NCBI GenBank assembly: GCA_000247545.1
Contig: CP003316.1
Span: 1,149,233 to 1,213,232, forward strand
From: Pyrobaculum oguniense TE7
GTDB lineage: Archaea; Thermoproteota; Thermoprotei; Thermoproteales; Thermoproteaceae
Length of the DNA stretch: 64,000 nucleotides
Reading direction: 5' to 3'
Shown here one piece after another: positions 18,535-26,537 of this stretch. Position 1 is the stretch's first letter, and every line of letters starts with the position of its first letter. Made by a program: the position numbers and the translations under genes. The notes under the pieces are model-generated. The model was not told where the DNA came from. It did not search any database and was given only the letters and a program-made list of their open reading frames with translations.

Positions 18535-19313
18535 TTATCTACGAAGTAAAAGACAACGTGGCATATATAAGGTTAAACAGGCCAGAGGTACTGAACGCGC
18601 TTAATAAGCAGATGTTCGACGAGCTGTTTAAAGCGTTGGATAACGCCTCAAAGAATCAGACTGCTAAGGTAATCGTGATTACGGGAAGTGGGAGGGCGTT
18701 CACCGTGGGCGCCGATTTAGGAGAGCTGAGGGACTTCTACGAAAAGGGCGAAAAGATAAACCACGGCGACATTTTACGCCAGAGGTATAACCCGCTTGTG
18801 ATAAGACTGCGGAGCATAGAAAAGCCGGTCATAGCCGCCATAAACGGCGTCACGGCGGGGGCGGGTATAGGGATAGCCTTGGCCGCGGATATCAGACTGG
18901 CATCATCAGCAGCTAGATTCATCTTGGCCTTCGGAAGGGTCGCCCTTGTGCCCGACTCAGGATTAACCTACTATCTAACTCGCCTCTTGGGACACGGACG
19001 GCTTTTCGAGTGGTACGTATCTAACAGAGAAGTAGGGGCGGAGGAGGCGCTGAGACTCGGCCTCGTTGACCAAGTATACCAACAAGAAGTATTCGAGCCA
19101 AAAGTTCACGAGTTCGCAACGGCTATGGCCTCAGGTCCGTTGAAGAGCTATGCCCTTCTGAAACGAGCTATCAATAGGCAACTGCTACCCGAGCTGTCGG
19201 AAGCGCTTGAATATGAGGCGTTTCTACAGGAGGTTGCAGGCTATACAGAAGATCACATTGAGGGCGTCATGGCTTTTATCCAGAAAAGGGCTCCTAAATT
19301 TAAGGGCAATTAA
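18531..19313 (+). CDS. Enoyl-CoA hydratase/isomerase (PaaG-like)
   Basis: A second crotonase-fold protein of 260 residues. AFTVGADLGEL near 60 and GAGIGIALAADIRLAS near 108 form the oxyanion hole. The active-site loop FGRVALVPDSGLTYYLTRLLG near 130-150 has PDSG in place of the PGEGG seen in the preceding paralogue. An Asp at this place is typical of PaaG-type isomerases, which act in ring-opening of aryl-CoA epoxides/oxepins. A hydratase role is equally possible. Its start overlaps the upstream hydratase by 4 nt. Confidence 0.83.
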   Translation: MIIYEVKDNVAYIRLNRPEVLNALNKQMFDELFKALDNASKNQTAKVIVITGSGRAFTVGADLGELRDFYEKGEKINHGDILRQRYNPLVIRLRSIEKPVIAAINGVTAGAGIGIALAADIRLASSAARFILAFGRVALVPDSGLTYYLTRLLGHGRLFEWYVSNREVGAEEALRLGLVDQVYQQEVFEPKVHEFATAMASGPLKSYALLKRAINRQLLPELSEALEYEAFLQEVAGYTEDHIEGVMAFIQKRAPKFKGN

Positions 19314-19327
19314 TTATACGTAATTAA
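19310..19327. repeat. Inverted repeat TTAATTA-TACG-TAATTAA after the hydratase operon
   Basis: Perfect 7-bp arms surround a 4-bp spacer immediately after the stop of the second hydratase and about 40 bp before the diiron-gene start, just upstream of its TATA box. It could be an operator. An RNA hairpin would be weak because the arms are all A/T. Confidence 0.4.
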
Positions 19328-19345
19328 AACTTCTTTTTTACTTGG

Positions 19346-19357
19346 CTTAAATATAAA
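19346..19357 (+). promoter_or_regulatory. TATA box for the diiron-protein operon
   Basis: CTTAAATATAAA is centred about 23 nt before the ATG at 19375, the standard leaderless spacing. It starts a transcript likely to include the downstream Cox-type subunits, FAH, dioxygenase, HpaB-like and decarboxylase-family genes. Confidence 0.55.
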
Positions 19358-19374
19358 TTCGAATTGGATTAACA

Positions 19375-20481
19375 ATGGAAACCCAGAAGAAGCTCAGAAT
19401 AATTATCAGAGAACCCAGATCTAGACATGGAGGAGCGCCAATTGTGGCAAATCCTAAAGAGATGGAGGATATACCCCCCGACACATATCCGCCTGAGTGG
19501 GATGTGCCGAACGCATATCCGCCATATTGGGACTTCTCCAACGAGCGTATGTACAACCTCTACATGAAGGCTAAAAAGGAGCAGTGGGACGAGGACTCGC
19601 TGGATTGGAAATCTTTCGGGGAGTATCTAGCTAACAAAACCGAGAGGGAGCGCGCGGCTGTGGCCTTCTGGTTCTCCATGCTAGCCAACTTCGACAACGC
19701 CACGGGCGCCTTCGCCCGCGCCGTTATAGCCGCCCACGAGTGGCACTTCGACGCGGGAACTGTAGGCGTCTTCACCACAATAGTAATGGACGAAAATAGG
19801 CACTGCATCATGTGCGGAAAAGCCGCATTTTGCGCCTTGAAGAACTTCCCATTTAGAAAGCCGCAGAGCCCATACGAGGAAAAGGCGAGGAAATACGCGT
19901 GGTGGGTCTGGTGGAACGGCCACAGGTACTGGAACGCCATAAAAGAAGCCTTTGAGAAATACCCGCTACCGGCTGTATTCACCTCGTTTATGATGGGAGA
20001 GGCAGCCGCCACTACTGTATTCTCAGGTGCATCCCGTGGAGCCAAGCACGAGACAATGAGATCACTTTTCAAATTCACCGCTATGGATGAGGCAAGGCAT
20101 TTTGCATTTACCCAATTCCTATTTGAAGATAATCAACATGCATTTAATGAGGATATCAAAAAGCTTGTCACTAAGCAGATAAGAGCCGGTTTTGAGTTCC
20201 TATCGCTGATTACATACAAGCCTCTGCGGACCACCAAGTTCTGGAAATTGCCAAGGGATTTTGAGAAGTACTACGAGGAGGTTGACGCAATTATGCAAGA
20301 CGTAATTGGCATCCCGCCGTTGGAATTTAGAGAGGAGGCCTGGCGCAAGGCCGTGATGCGCGTCGGGAACATTCTATCGAGATTCGGCATTGAGATGCCG
20401 GCAATACCAGAGCTGGGGATTGAGGGAGGCAAGATAGAGCTTGCGGAAGAGGACATAGAGCTGGCTCCCCCCGTTTTTTAA
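19375..20481 (+). CDS. Ferritin-like carboxylate-bridged diiron protein, probable oxygenase
   Basis: A 368-residue helical protein with the ligand pattern of ferritin-like diiron oxygenases: ExxH at Glu140/His143 (MDENRHC), a lone Glu209 (MMGEAAA) and ExxH at Glu239/His242 (MDEARHF). The first-helix carboxylate is not certain; Asp108 sits about 32 residues before the first ExxH. BoxB, PaaA and AurF use this scaffold for ring epoxidation or N-oxidation, but no clear match to one of them was recognised. A Trp-rich stretch (WWVWWNGHRYW, near 176-186) is notable. Its position beside aryl-CoA genes and Mo-enzyme subunits suggests oxygen-dependent attack on a ring. No dedicated reductase is visible nearby. 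Confidence 0.72.
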   Translation: METQKKLRIIIREPRSRHGGAPIVANPKEMEDIPPDTYPPEWDVPNAYPPYWDFSNERMYNLYMKAKKEQWDEDSLDWKSFGEYLANKTERERAAVAFWFSMLANFDNATGAFARAVIAAHEWHFDAGTVGVFTTIVMDENRHCIMCGKAAFCALKNFPFRKPQSPYEEKARKYAWWVWWNGHRYWNAIKEAFEKYPLPAVFTSFMMGEAAATTVFSGASRGAKHETMRSLFKFTAMDEARHFAFTQFLFEDNQHAFNEDIKKLVTKQIRAGFEFLSLITYKPLRTTKFWKLPRDFEKYYEEVDAIMQDVIGIPPLEFREEAWRKAVMRVGNILSRFGIEMPAIPELGIEGGKIELAEEDIELAPPVF

Positions 20482-20494
20482 AACAGTAGTATCC

Positions 20495-20956
20495 ATGAGA
20501 ATTCAGGTCGTGGTAAACGGTGTGCGTCATGACATTGAAGTAAAGCCTAATTTGCTACTGGTGCATCTTCTTAGAGACTACCTAGGCCTACGGAGCGTGA
20601 GAATAGGTTGCGACACTTCTAACTGCGGCGCCTGCACAGTGTTGCTCGACGGGAGGCCCGTTAAGAGCTGTACTCTCTTCGCGTTCATGGCTCACGGGAG
20701 GAGCGTGACCACTCTGGAGGGGCTAAACGACGATGCGGCTGAGGCCATTCGACGCTCGTTCGTGGAGGAGACCGCGGCTCAATGCGGCTACTGCACAAGC
20801 GGCATGATCATAAGCATCTACCACCTTTTGAAATCGAAACGTAAGCCTACGGAAGAGGACGTGAGACATACTTTAGTAGGAAATTTGTGCAGGTGCACGG
20901 GATACGTGAGCATTATAAGGGCTGCCTTAAAGGCAGCGCGTTATGTATCCGCGTAA
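20495..20956 (+). CDS. Molybdenum hydroxylase small subunit, [2Fe-2S] (CoxS type)
   Basis: A 153-residue subunit of a xanthine dehydrogenase/CO dehydrogenase-family enzyme. Cluster motif 1 is CDTSNCGACTVLLDG (near 38-52) plus a Cys near 60. Motif 2 is CGYCTSGM near 97 and CRCTGY near 132. It passes electrons from the Mo centre to FAD. It overlaps the FAD-subunit gene by 14 nt. The Mo-binding large subunit is not next to it but 5.6 kb downstream (26538), which is unusual for this family. Confidence 0.92.
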   Translation: MRIQVVVNGVRHDIEVKPNLLLVHLLRDYLGLRSVRIGCDTSNCGACTVLLDGRPVKSCTLFAFMAHGRSVTTLEGLNDDAAEAIRRSFVEETAAQCGYCTSGMIISIYHLLKSKRKPTEEDVRHTLVGNLCRCTGYVSIIRAALKAARYVSA

Positions 20957-21785
20957 CTTTAAGTTAATCTGGCCGAGCTCCTTGGAGGAGGCTTTAGAGG
21001 CCGTGGAGGCTGGGGCGGTTCCATTGGCGGGCGGACAGAGCCTAATACCTATGATGAAGCTGAGACTCATAGCGCCTGAAAGCGTGGTTTATCTAGGCGC
21101 AATACGCGACTTAGACTACATTAAGGAGCTAAACGACAAATTTGCCATAGGCGCCTTAACTACCCATTCGCGGATTGCAAGCGAGCTAAGAGAAGGCTCG
21201 CCGCTTATATCAAAGGCAGCTTCGGAAATAGGCGATGTCCAAGTTAGGAACATGGGTACTATTGGAGGCTCGGTGGCACACGCGGACCCCGCAGCCGATT
21301 ACCCCGCCGCCCTTATAGCACTCGGGGCTGTCATAAGGGCTGTGAGCAAAAATGGGATTAGGGAAATACCTGCCGAGCGGTTCTTCACAGGTCCTTACCA
21401 AACTGCGCTGGATCACGGAGAGCTCGTAATGGAGGTAGTTGTTCCGAAAACTGCGTGTTCTGTGGGGTATGCCAAATTCACCCGTATTGCCACCGACTTC
21501 GCCATTGCCGCCGTGGCTGTCCGCTTGTCGGCGCATGACGGGGTGGTTGAAGACATATCTATCGGCATATCTGGCGTGTTTGCCCATCCGATAAGAGCTC
21601 GTTGGATAGAAGATGCCCTAATTGGGAAGAAGCTCGCCGACGAGGTTTTATCTAGGGCAATCAACGCAGAGGTTGTGCACGAGGTGATTTCAGATCCAAG
21701 GGCCAGCAAGGAGTTTAGGCTAAAGGCCTTTAGAGCTATGGCCAGGAGAGCCATTCTAGAGGCGTATGAAAATAGTAAGGTTTGA
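20943..21785 (+). CDS. Molybdenum hydroxylase FAD subunit (CoxM type)
   Basis: A 280-residue FAD-binding subunit. The two FAD motifs are PLAGGQSLIPMMKLR near 28-42 and TIGGSVAHADPAADYP near 101-116, as in CoxM and 4-hydroxybenzoyl-CoA reductase beta subunits. No 4Fe-4S insert typical of HbaD/HcrB is seen. It overlaps the small subunit before it and the FAH-family gene after it, so all three are probably translated together. Confidence 0.9.
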   Translation: MYPRNFKLIWPSSLEEALEAVEAGAVPLAGGQSLIPMMKLRLIAPESVVYLGAIRDLDYIKELNDKFAIGALTTHSRIASELREGSPLISKAASEIGDVQVRNMGTIGGSVAHADPAADYPAALIALGAVIRAVSKNGIREIPAERFFTGPYQTALDHGELVMEVVVPKTACSVGYAKFTRIATDFAIAAVAVRLSAHDGVVEDISIGISGVFAHPIRARWIEDALIGKKLADEVLSRAINAEVVHEVISDPRASKEFRLKAFRAMARRAILEAYENSKV

Positions 21786-22629
21786 GAGAGGTGGGGTGGT
21801 TAAATACGGCGTTGTGAGAAGAGATTACGTAGAGGTGGTGGACGATTTGTTAAAATTAACCGAAGTTGGGGAGTCATATAGGCTGACAGAAGTTAGGCTT
21901 CTGGCTCCCTTACAACCTCAAGCTATTTTCTGCGCATTGGTAAACAGTCCGCTGATGCTGGGGACCAGTAGCGTCGAGGAAGCGAGGGAGATGTTAGGGC
22001 CTCCTAAGTTTTTCTTAAAGTTGACTCATGTTGTGGTCGGCCCCAACGAGGTGGTTCACGCGCCGAGAAGCGGTATAAGGCCCGAGGCTGAACTAGGCGT
22101 AGTGGTATATAAGAAATTGAAACATGCCACGAAGAGAGAGGTTGAGGAGGCAATATTCGGGTACACGCTGTTCAACGACGTGACGGCGCCGGGGGAGTTT
22201 AAACACGACTTCTATTATGCGTATAGGAGGGATCCCTCCGATGGTGTTGTTAAGAAACAGCTCATAAGAGGCCCCCACTTTAGGAACAAGAACAGAGATG
22301 GTTTCGCGCCGATGGGGCCTTGGATAGTTACGCCGGATGAATTGGGGGACGTAAGCGGCGTCACGTTGCGAAGTTATTACGGCGGGAGATTACTACAAGA
22401 GGGGAGGATCTCCGAGCTGATATATAGCCCAGTAGAGCTCATAGTGGAACTCTCTAAAGTCCTCACAATACCGCCGCTAAGCGTTGTCACCACAGGCACC
22501 CCAGGGTATTTAGGGGTGGAGGATCCATCGGAATTTAAGCTCCCTGCCATGCGCACAGTAATGGCGGTTGAGGCTGATAAGATCGGCTTATTGGAAAACC
22601 CCGTAGAGGTTGAGGATTTCTCGAACTAG
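21766..22629 (+). CDS. Fumarylacetoacetate hydrolase-family protein (HpaG-like)
   Basis: A 287-residue FAH-fold enzyme. The metal site shows RPEAELGVVV (near 105-114) with the two acidic ligands and a third acid in YTLFNDVTA near 138. GDVSGVTLRSYYGGRLLQEG near 198 and the catalytic VTTGTPGYLGVED near 244 are typical. The family hydrolyses or decarboxylates ring-cleavage products such as 5-oxopent-3-ene-1,2,5-tricarboxylate (HpaG) or isomerises and hydrates dienoates. Lying just before an extradiol dioxygenase, it is the natural candidate for processing its product. Confidence 0.82.
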   Translation: MKIVRFERGGVVKYGVVRRDYVEVVDDLLKLTEVGESYRLTEVRLLAPLQPQAIFCALVNSPLMLGTSSVEEAREMLGPPKFFLKLTHVVVGPNEVVHAPRSGIRPEAELGVVVYKKLKHATKREVEEAIFGYTLFNDVTAPGEFKHDFYYAYRRDPSDGVVKKQLIRGPHFRNKNRDGFAPMGPWIVTPDELGDVSGVTLRSYYGGRLLQEGRISELIYSPVELIVELSKVLTIPPLSVVTTGTPGYLGVEDPSEFKLPAMRTVMAVEADKIGLLENPVEVEDFSN

Positions 22630-22677
22630 TTCGAGATAAGGTATTTTAGAAAACGGCAGAAGGTTACATACGTGGGT

Positions 22678-23592
22678 ATGATACTTAGGTTATCCCACGT
22701 GTGTATAAAAGCCACAGACTTAGAGAAGGCAGAGAGGTTTTACGCCGATCTCATTGGGCTTGTGGTAACGGAAAGAGAGCCCGACGCCATTTATTTGAGA
22801 GGGGTAGAGGAGGGGCAACACCACAGTCTAGTTATCAAAAAGGGCGGAGACCCGCGCGCATGTTACATAGGATATAGGGTAAGAGAGCCCAAGTATCTTG
22901 ACAAAATGGAGGAGCTTCTCAATAAACTCGGCTTGAGGTATAGCAAGTTTAAGGAAAAGGGCGTGAATGACGCCTTGATCTTACTAGACCCCGGGGGCGT
23001 GCCTGTAGTCGTCTATTACGATATGGAGTACGTTGGCGATCTGAGGTTAAAGTATCACCTATACAAAGGGGTTGCGCCAGCCAGGCTGGCGCACGTCAAC
23101 GTGACCGTGAAGGACTTGGAACCTGTCCACAGGTTCTACGTGGACTACCTAGGTTTTAAAGAGACAGAGTACTTCTTAAACGAGAGAGGTCAAAAGTTCG
23201 TAACGTGGCTAACCATAAAGGGGGATTCCCACGAGTTGGCCATTACCATGGCGCCTTCGGGACCCGCTTTGCATCACTTTACCTACTACGTACACGACGT
23301 GAGAGATGTGATTAGAGCCGCTGATATCATGGCCTCGGCTGGGCTTTGGGATTCCATTGAGAGAGGGCCCGGAAGACACGGGGCGACCCAAGGCTTTTAC
23401 CTGTACCTCAGGGATTTTGATGGCATTAGGATGGAGCTTTTCACGGGGGATTACCTCGTATTAGACCCAGACAAGTGGCAACCCATAGGATGGACCCACG
23501 AACAGGCAAGGTATAGAGCCGACTTCTGGGGAAGGCCCACTCCTGAGTCGTGGCGCCAGTCAACGCCCTTTGAGCCGCCGGTAGGGCTATGA
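22678..23592 (+). CDS. Extradiol ring-cleavage dioxygenase (vicinal oxygen chelate family)
   Basis: A two-module glyoxalase-fold dioxygenase of about 304 residues. In the catalytic C-terminal module the metal triad is visible: His139 (LAHVNV), His199/200 ([10 protein letters not shown]) and Glu253 (RMELFTGDY). The N-terminal module keeps the fold but only one His. The C-terminal tail after the last ligand resembles homoprotocatechuate 2,3-dioxygenase. Together with the HpaB-type monooxygenase that overlaps its end by 4 nt, cleavage of 3,4-dihydroxyphenylacetate or a similar catechol is likely. GTG at 22672 is an alternative start. Confidence 0.85.
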   Translation: MILRLSHVCIKATDLEKAERFYADLIGLVVTEREPDAIYLRGVEEGQHHSLVIKKGGDPRACYIGYRVREPKYLDKMEELLNKLGLRYSKFKEKGVNDALILLDPGGVPVVVYYDMEYVGDLRLKYHLYKGVAPARLAHVNVTVKDLEPVHRFYVDYLGFKETEYFLNERGQKFVTWLTIKGDSHELAITMAPSGPALHHFTYYVHDVRDVIRAADIMASAGLWDSIERGPGRHGATQGFYLYLRDFDGIRMELFTGDYLVLDPDKWQPIGWTHEQARYRADFWGRPTPESWRQSTPFEPPVGL

Positions 23593-25064
23593 TCAGGAGG
23601 GGCTCGGACTACATACAGTCCATTAGACAGAGGCAACCCGTCACATATTACAATGGGAAAATAGTAGAGGACATAACCGAACATCCCGCGTTTAAAATAC
23701 CTGTGATGACTGTAGCGCGCTATTACGACTTGCACTGGAGGGAGGGCTATGAGGATCTGCGCGCCTACAACCCCGACGTGGGGGAGGAGTCCAGCATAAC
23801 CCTCGTGAGGCCAAGAACAAAGGAGGAGCTACAGAGGTTAAGAAATGCGTTGGGGAAGATCTACGATAGCTACTACGGCTATTTCGGCCGTAGCCCGGAT
23901 TACCTAAATGTATGGAGCGCCGTCTTCTACGCCCACGCAGATGATTACTTCGCGCAGATCTTTGGTTCGAGATACGCGGAGAACGTAGCCGAGATATACA
24001 AGGAGCACGTAAAGGGCGACTGGTTCTACACACACGCAATCGTGGCCCCTATGTACGACCGATCTAGACCCCCCTCTAAGTGGGAGAACCCATACATCAT
24101 GGTGAGAGTCGTGAGGGAGACGCCTGAGGGGGTTATCGTAAGGGGGGCGGCCATGATCTCAACAGCAGGTCCTTATTCAGAATATATATACTACCTGCCT
24201 AATTTAGCAAGGGATCAAGACCCGGCATATGCCATCTTCTTCTCAATCCCGTCTAATACAAAAGGCGTAGTCTTCTTGGCGAGGAGGGGGTTCCAGCCGC
24301 GGGATGGGACGGGCGAGTTTGAATACCCGATATCCTCCCGCTTCGAGGAGTCAGATGCGTTGTTAATACTCAACGACGTGTTGATCCCATGGGATAGGGT
24401 TATGTTCTACGGGAAGCCAAGCGAGATAGATCAGTTCATGTGGCACCGCGTCCAACTAAGAACGTGGCTTAACTGGCACTTCGTGATCCAGCACTACTCC
24501 CGCCTCAAATTCCTGGCTGGATTGGCCATCGCCGTAGCGGAAAGCGTCGGCATAGACGGATTTGTAAACGTTCAAGAGAAGATCGGGGAGATCCTCATCT
24601 ACCTATACCTAACCGAGGCGGCTATGATAGCCGCTGAGGAGACCGGCGTCCAGCTTGATAGGATCTACAGACCCAATACGTTTATCTCCATGGCCGCCAG
24701 CTTCATGAACATGAAGGCGCTTCCGAGGGTGCACGAAATCCTACGGCTGATCTCAGCCGGCGCCTCCATTCCAATACCAGCCTCATTGAAAGACCTAGAG
24801 AACCCGGAGGAGCGGAGGCTCATCGAAACATATCTAGCGGTGAAAGGGCTCAACGCTGTGGAGAGAATAAAGCTGTTCAACATACTGTGGGACGTGATAG
24901 GCAGCGAGGCTGGGCTGAGATATGAGCAGTATGACCGCTTCAGTAGGGGGGATCCCACGTTGTGGTGGGCTAAGTTCTTCAGCGAAGTCCACAAGGAGAA
25001 GAAGAGTGAGTTTGTGAAAATAGTTAGAGATCTAATTGGACAAATGCCCAACCCCCGCGTATGA
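23589..25064 (+). CDS. hpaB: HpaB-type flavin monooxygenase (4-hydroxyphenylacetate 3-monooxygenase family)
   Basis: A 491-residue member of the HpaB/HpaH family, which hydroxylates phenols ortho to the OH using FADH2 and O2. An acyl-CoA-dehydrogenase-like fold is seen: N-terminal helices with [18 protein letters not shown], a beta domain around 150-290 ([35 protein letters not shown] near 260-278), and a helical C-terminal part. The length fits. No HpaC flavin reductase gene is adjacent, so reduced flavin must come from elsewhere. It overlaps the dioxygenase and the next gene by 4 nt each. The exact phenol is inferred, and some family members are dehydratases that do not use O2. Confidence 0.82.
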   Translation: MIRRGSDYIQSIRQRQPVTYYNGKIVEDITEHPAFKIPVMTVARYYDLHWREGYEDLRAYNPDVGEESSITLVRPRTKEELQRLRNALGKIYDSYYGYFGRSPDYLNVWSAVFYAHADDYFAQIFGSRYAENVAEIYKEHVKGDWFYTHAIVAPMYDRSRPPSKWENPYIMVRVVRETPEGVIVRGAAMISTAGPYSEYIYYLPNLARDQDPAYAIFFSIPSNTKGVVFLARRGFQPRDGTGEFEYPISSRFEESDALLILNDVLIPWDRVMFYGKPSEIDQFMWHRVQLRTWLNWHFVIQHYSRLKFLAGLAIAVAESVGIDGFVNVQEKIGEILIYLYLTEAAMIAAEETGVQLDRIYRPNTFISMAASFMNMKALPRVHEILRLISAGASIPIPASLKDLENPEERRLIETYLAVKGLNAVERIKLFNILWDVIGSEAGLRYEQYDRFSRGDPTLWWAKFFSEVHKEKKSEFVKIVRDLIGQMPNPRV

Positions 25065-25846
25065 TATACGCCTTACCTGTAACAAGGTCGGGCAGATCCG
25101 CCATAGTTCAACCGCCGCCTTATTTATACGCCGTTGACTACATCGCCGTGTATGTTAGCATAGATCCAGAGCCGGCTCGGGAGCTCCTACCGCCTGGCCT
25201 AGAGCTGGCTTCGAACAAGGCTTGGCTCTACGTCTCCGAGTTCCTTTCATACCCAGAGAATAATGACGAAATGGCGTACCTAGATCCCGAGCTGACGATA
25301 TATAGGGAAGGCGCCGTGGCTCTAAACGTTGCGTTAGATGGGCAGAGCTACCTCTACTTCCCATTTATGTGGGTGGACAAGGACTGGGCCTTGATAAGAG
25401 GATACATCAACGGCTATCCCAAAAAACTAGCCCATATTTCACTGTCGAAATTGCACCCGCTGATGCCTGGCAGAGGCCAGCTCGCCCCCGGGTTGAAGCT
25501 GGGGGGCTACGTCGCAAGAAACGGCTACGCCCTCTTTAGGTTGCAAGTAGAGTTAATGGAAAAGGCCGACGGCGTCCCCATCTCAGCCTTCGGCCCTACC
25601 CTAACCTTTAGGCGCTATCCCGCCACTGGCGCGGGAGAAGCGGATGTGTGGGAATATGTCACTGTGGTGAAGGGCGAGTCTAAAATAACTGACGTGTGGA
25701 AAGGCCGGGGGTCAGTAGAGATCGGATGGGGTCCAAACGATGAGGTAAATCTAATTCAAATTAAAGAAGTAATAGGAGGTTATTACTACAGGTCATTTTT
25801 TAAAATATTAAGTACAAAATTAATCAAAAAAATTCAAAGTAAGTAA
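25061..25846 (+). CDS. Acetoacetate decarboxylase-family protein
   Basis: A 261-residue ADC-fold protein. The Schiff-base lysine region is visible as [15 protein letters not shown] near 118-132, and a conserved Glu-rich beta segment precedes it. ADC-superfamily members decarboxylate beta-keto acids or act as enol-keto aldolases/dehydratases. Within a meta-cleavage cluster it could process a keto-acid ring-fission product. Its last 23 nt overlap the convergent regulator gene at 25824. The family is clear; the reaction is not. Confidence 0.75.
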   Translation: MIYALPVTRSGRSAIVQPPPYLYAVDYIAVYVSIDPEPARELLPPGLELASNKAWLYVSEFLSYPENNDEMAYLDPELTIYREGAVALNVALDGQSYLYFPFMWVDKDWALIRGYINGYPKKLAHISLSKLHPLMPGRGQLAPGLKLGGYVARNGYALFRLQVELMEKADGVPISAFGPTLTFRRYPATGAGEADVWEYVTVVKGESKITDVWKGRGSVEIGWGPNDEVNLIQIKEVIGGYYYRSFFKILSTKLIKKIQSK

Positions 25847-26414
25847 TAGAAATTTTCTTCAGAGCATTTCTTAAGTGGTAGACCACAGTAGATTTGCTCA
25901 TGCCGAGATGTCTACCCACCGACTCAAGAGTTACCCGTCTGGGATGGTCAAAGTAGCCTAATTGAACTAATGCTCTTAGAACAGCGCTCTCGGCTTGTGT
26001 AAGAGGGGGAGGGGGCTTAAAATTATCAACTGATATCTTCTTTATCTTAGCAATTGAGGAAATACTGCTTTTAACCTCGCGGATAGCCCATTTATACGTT
26101 AATATCTCCCACTCTTCTAGACCTCCATACAACTTATTTTTTATAATCAAAACGCCCAAGTCGTTTAGAGCTCCCGCCATGGAGTCATCGTATTTATTTA
26201 AAAAATCCACGACATGTGTTGTACCTATCCGCCTTGATGATAGTATCCTTACAATTCCCTTTACCTGCTGTAGGTTCGGCCCTTCGTTAAAGGCCACAAT
26301 AGATCTAAAATAGTTTTTTTTAGGGAAAAACGACATAGCCAACGTCGTTCCCTGCGTGTCTAAGTCAGAGGTCCAGCATCCCTCATGCAACGCTACTATT
26401 TTTACCTTCAGCAT
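25824..26414 (-). CDS. Bat-type (HTH_10) transcriptional regulator
   Basis: A 196-residue regulator with a C-terminal bacterio-opsin-activator-type helix-turn-helix: LTQAESAVLRALVQLGYFDHPRR near 140-162, then the recognition region GRHLGMSKSTVVYHLRNALKK. The N-terminal 130 residues form an unassigned ligand-sensing domain. It is the only gene of the block on the opposite strand, lying between the decarboxylase and the Mo large subunit. It is the best candidate for controlling the catabolic cluster. The start at 26414 lies in A/T-rich DNA; an ATG at 26337 (MSFFPKKN) is a weaker alternative. Confidence 0.8.
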   Translation of the reverse strand: MLKVKIVALHEGCWTSDLDTQGTTLAMSFFPKKNYFRSIVAFNEGPNLQQVKGIVRILSSRRIGTTHVVDFLNKYDDSMAGALNDLGVLIIKNKLYGGLEEWEILTYKWAIREVKSSISSIAKIKKISVDNFKPPPPLTQAESAVLRALVQLGYFDHPRRVTLESVGRHLGMSKSTVVYHLRNALKKISITYFEFF

Positions 26415-26537
26415 GCTAAACTTTTATTTTTTGAATATTTCTCTTCTTTTCAATGCAATTTAAATATTTATTTAGTTATAGTAATTAATTTAAATTCATT
26501 AGGACAAAATGTTAATGTGATATAACTGAAGGCGAGC

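Noticed and set aside
22972-23460. Long minus-strand frames inside the catabolic genes
   Set aside because: They are antisense shadows of strongly recognised genes (dioxygenase, HpaB, Mo subunit) and show no independent motifs.
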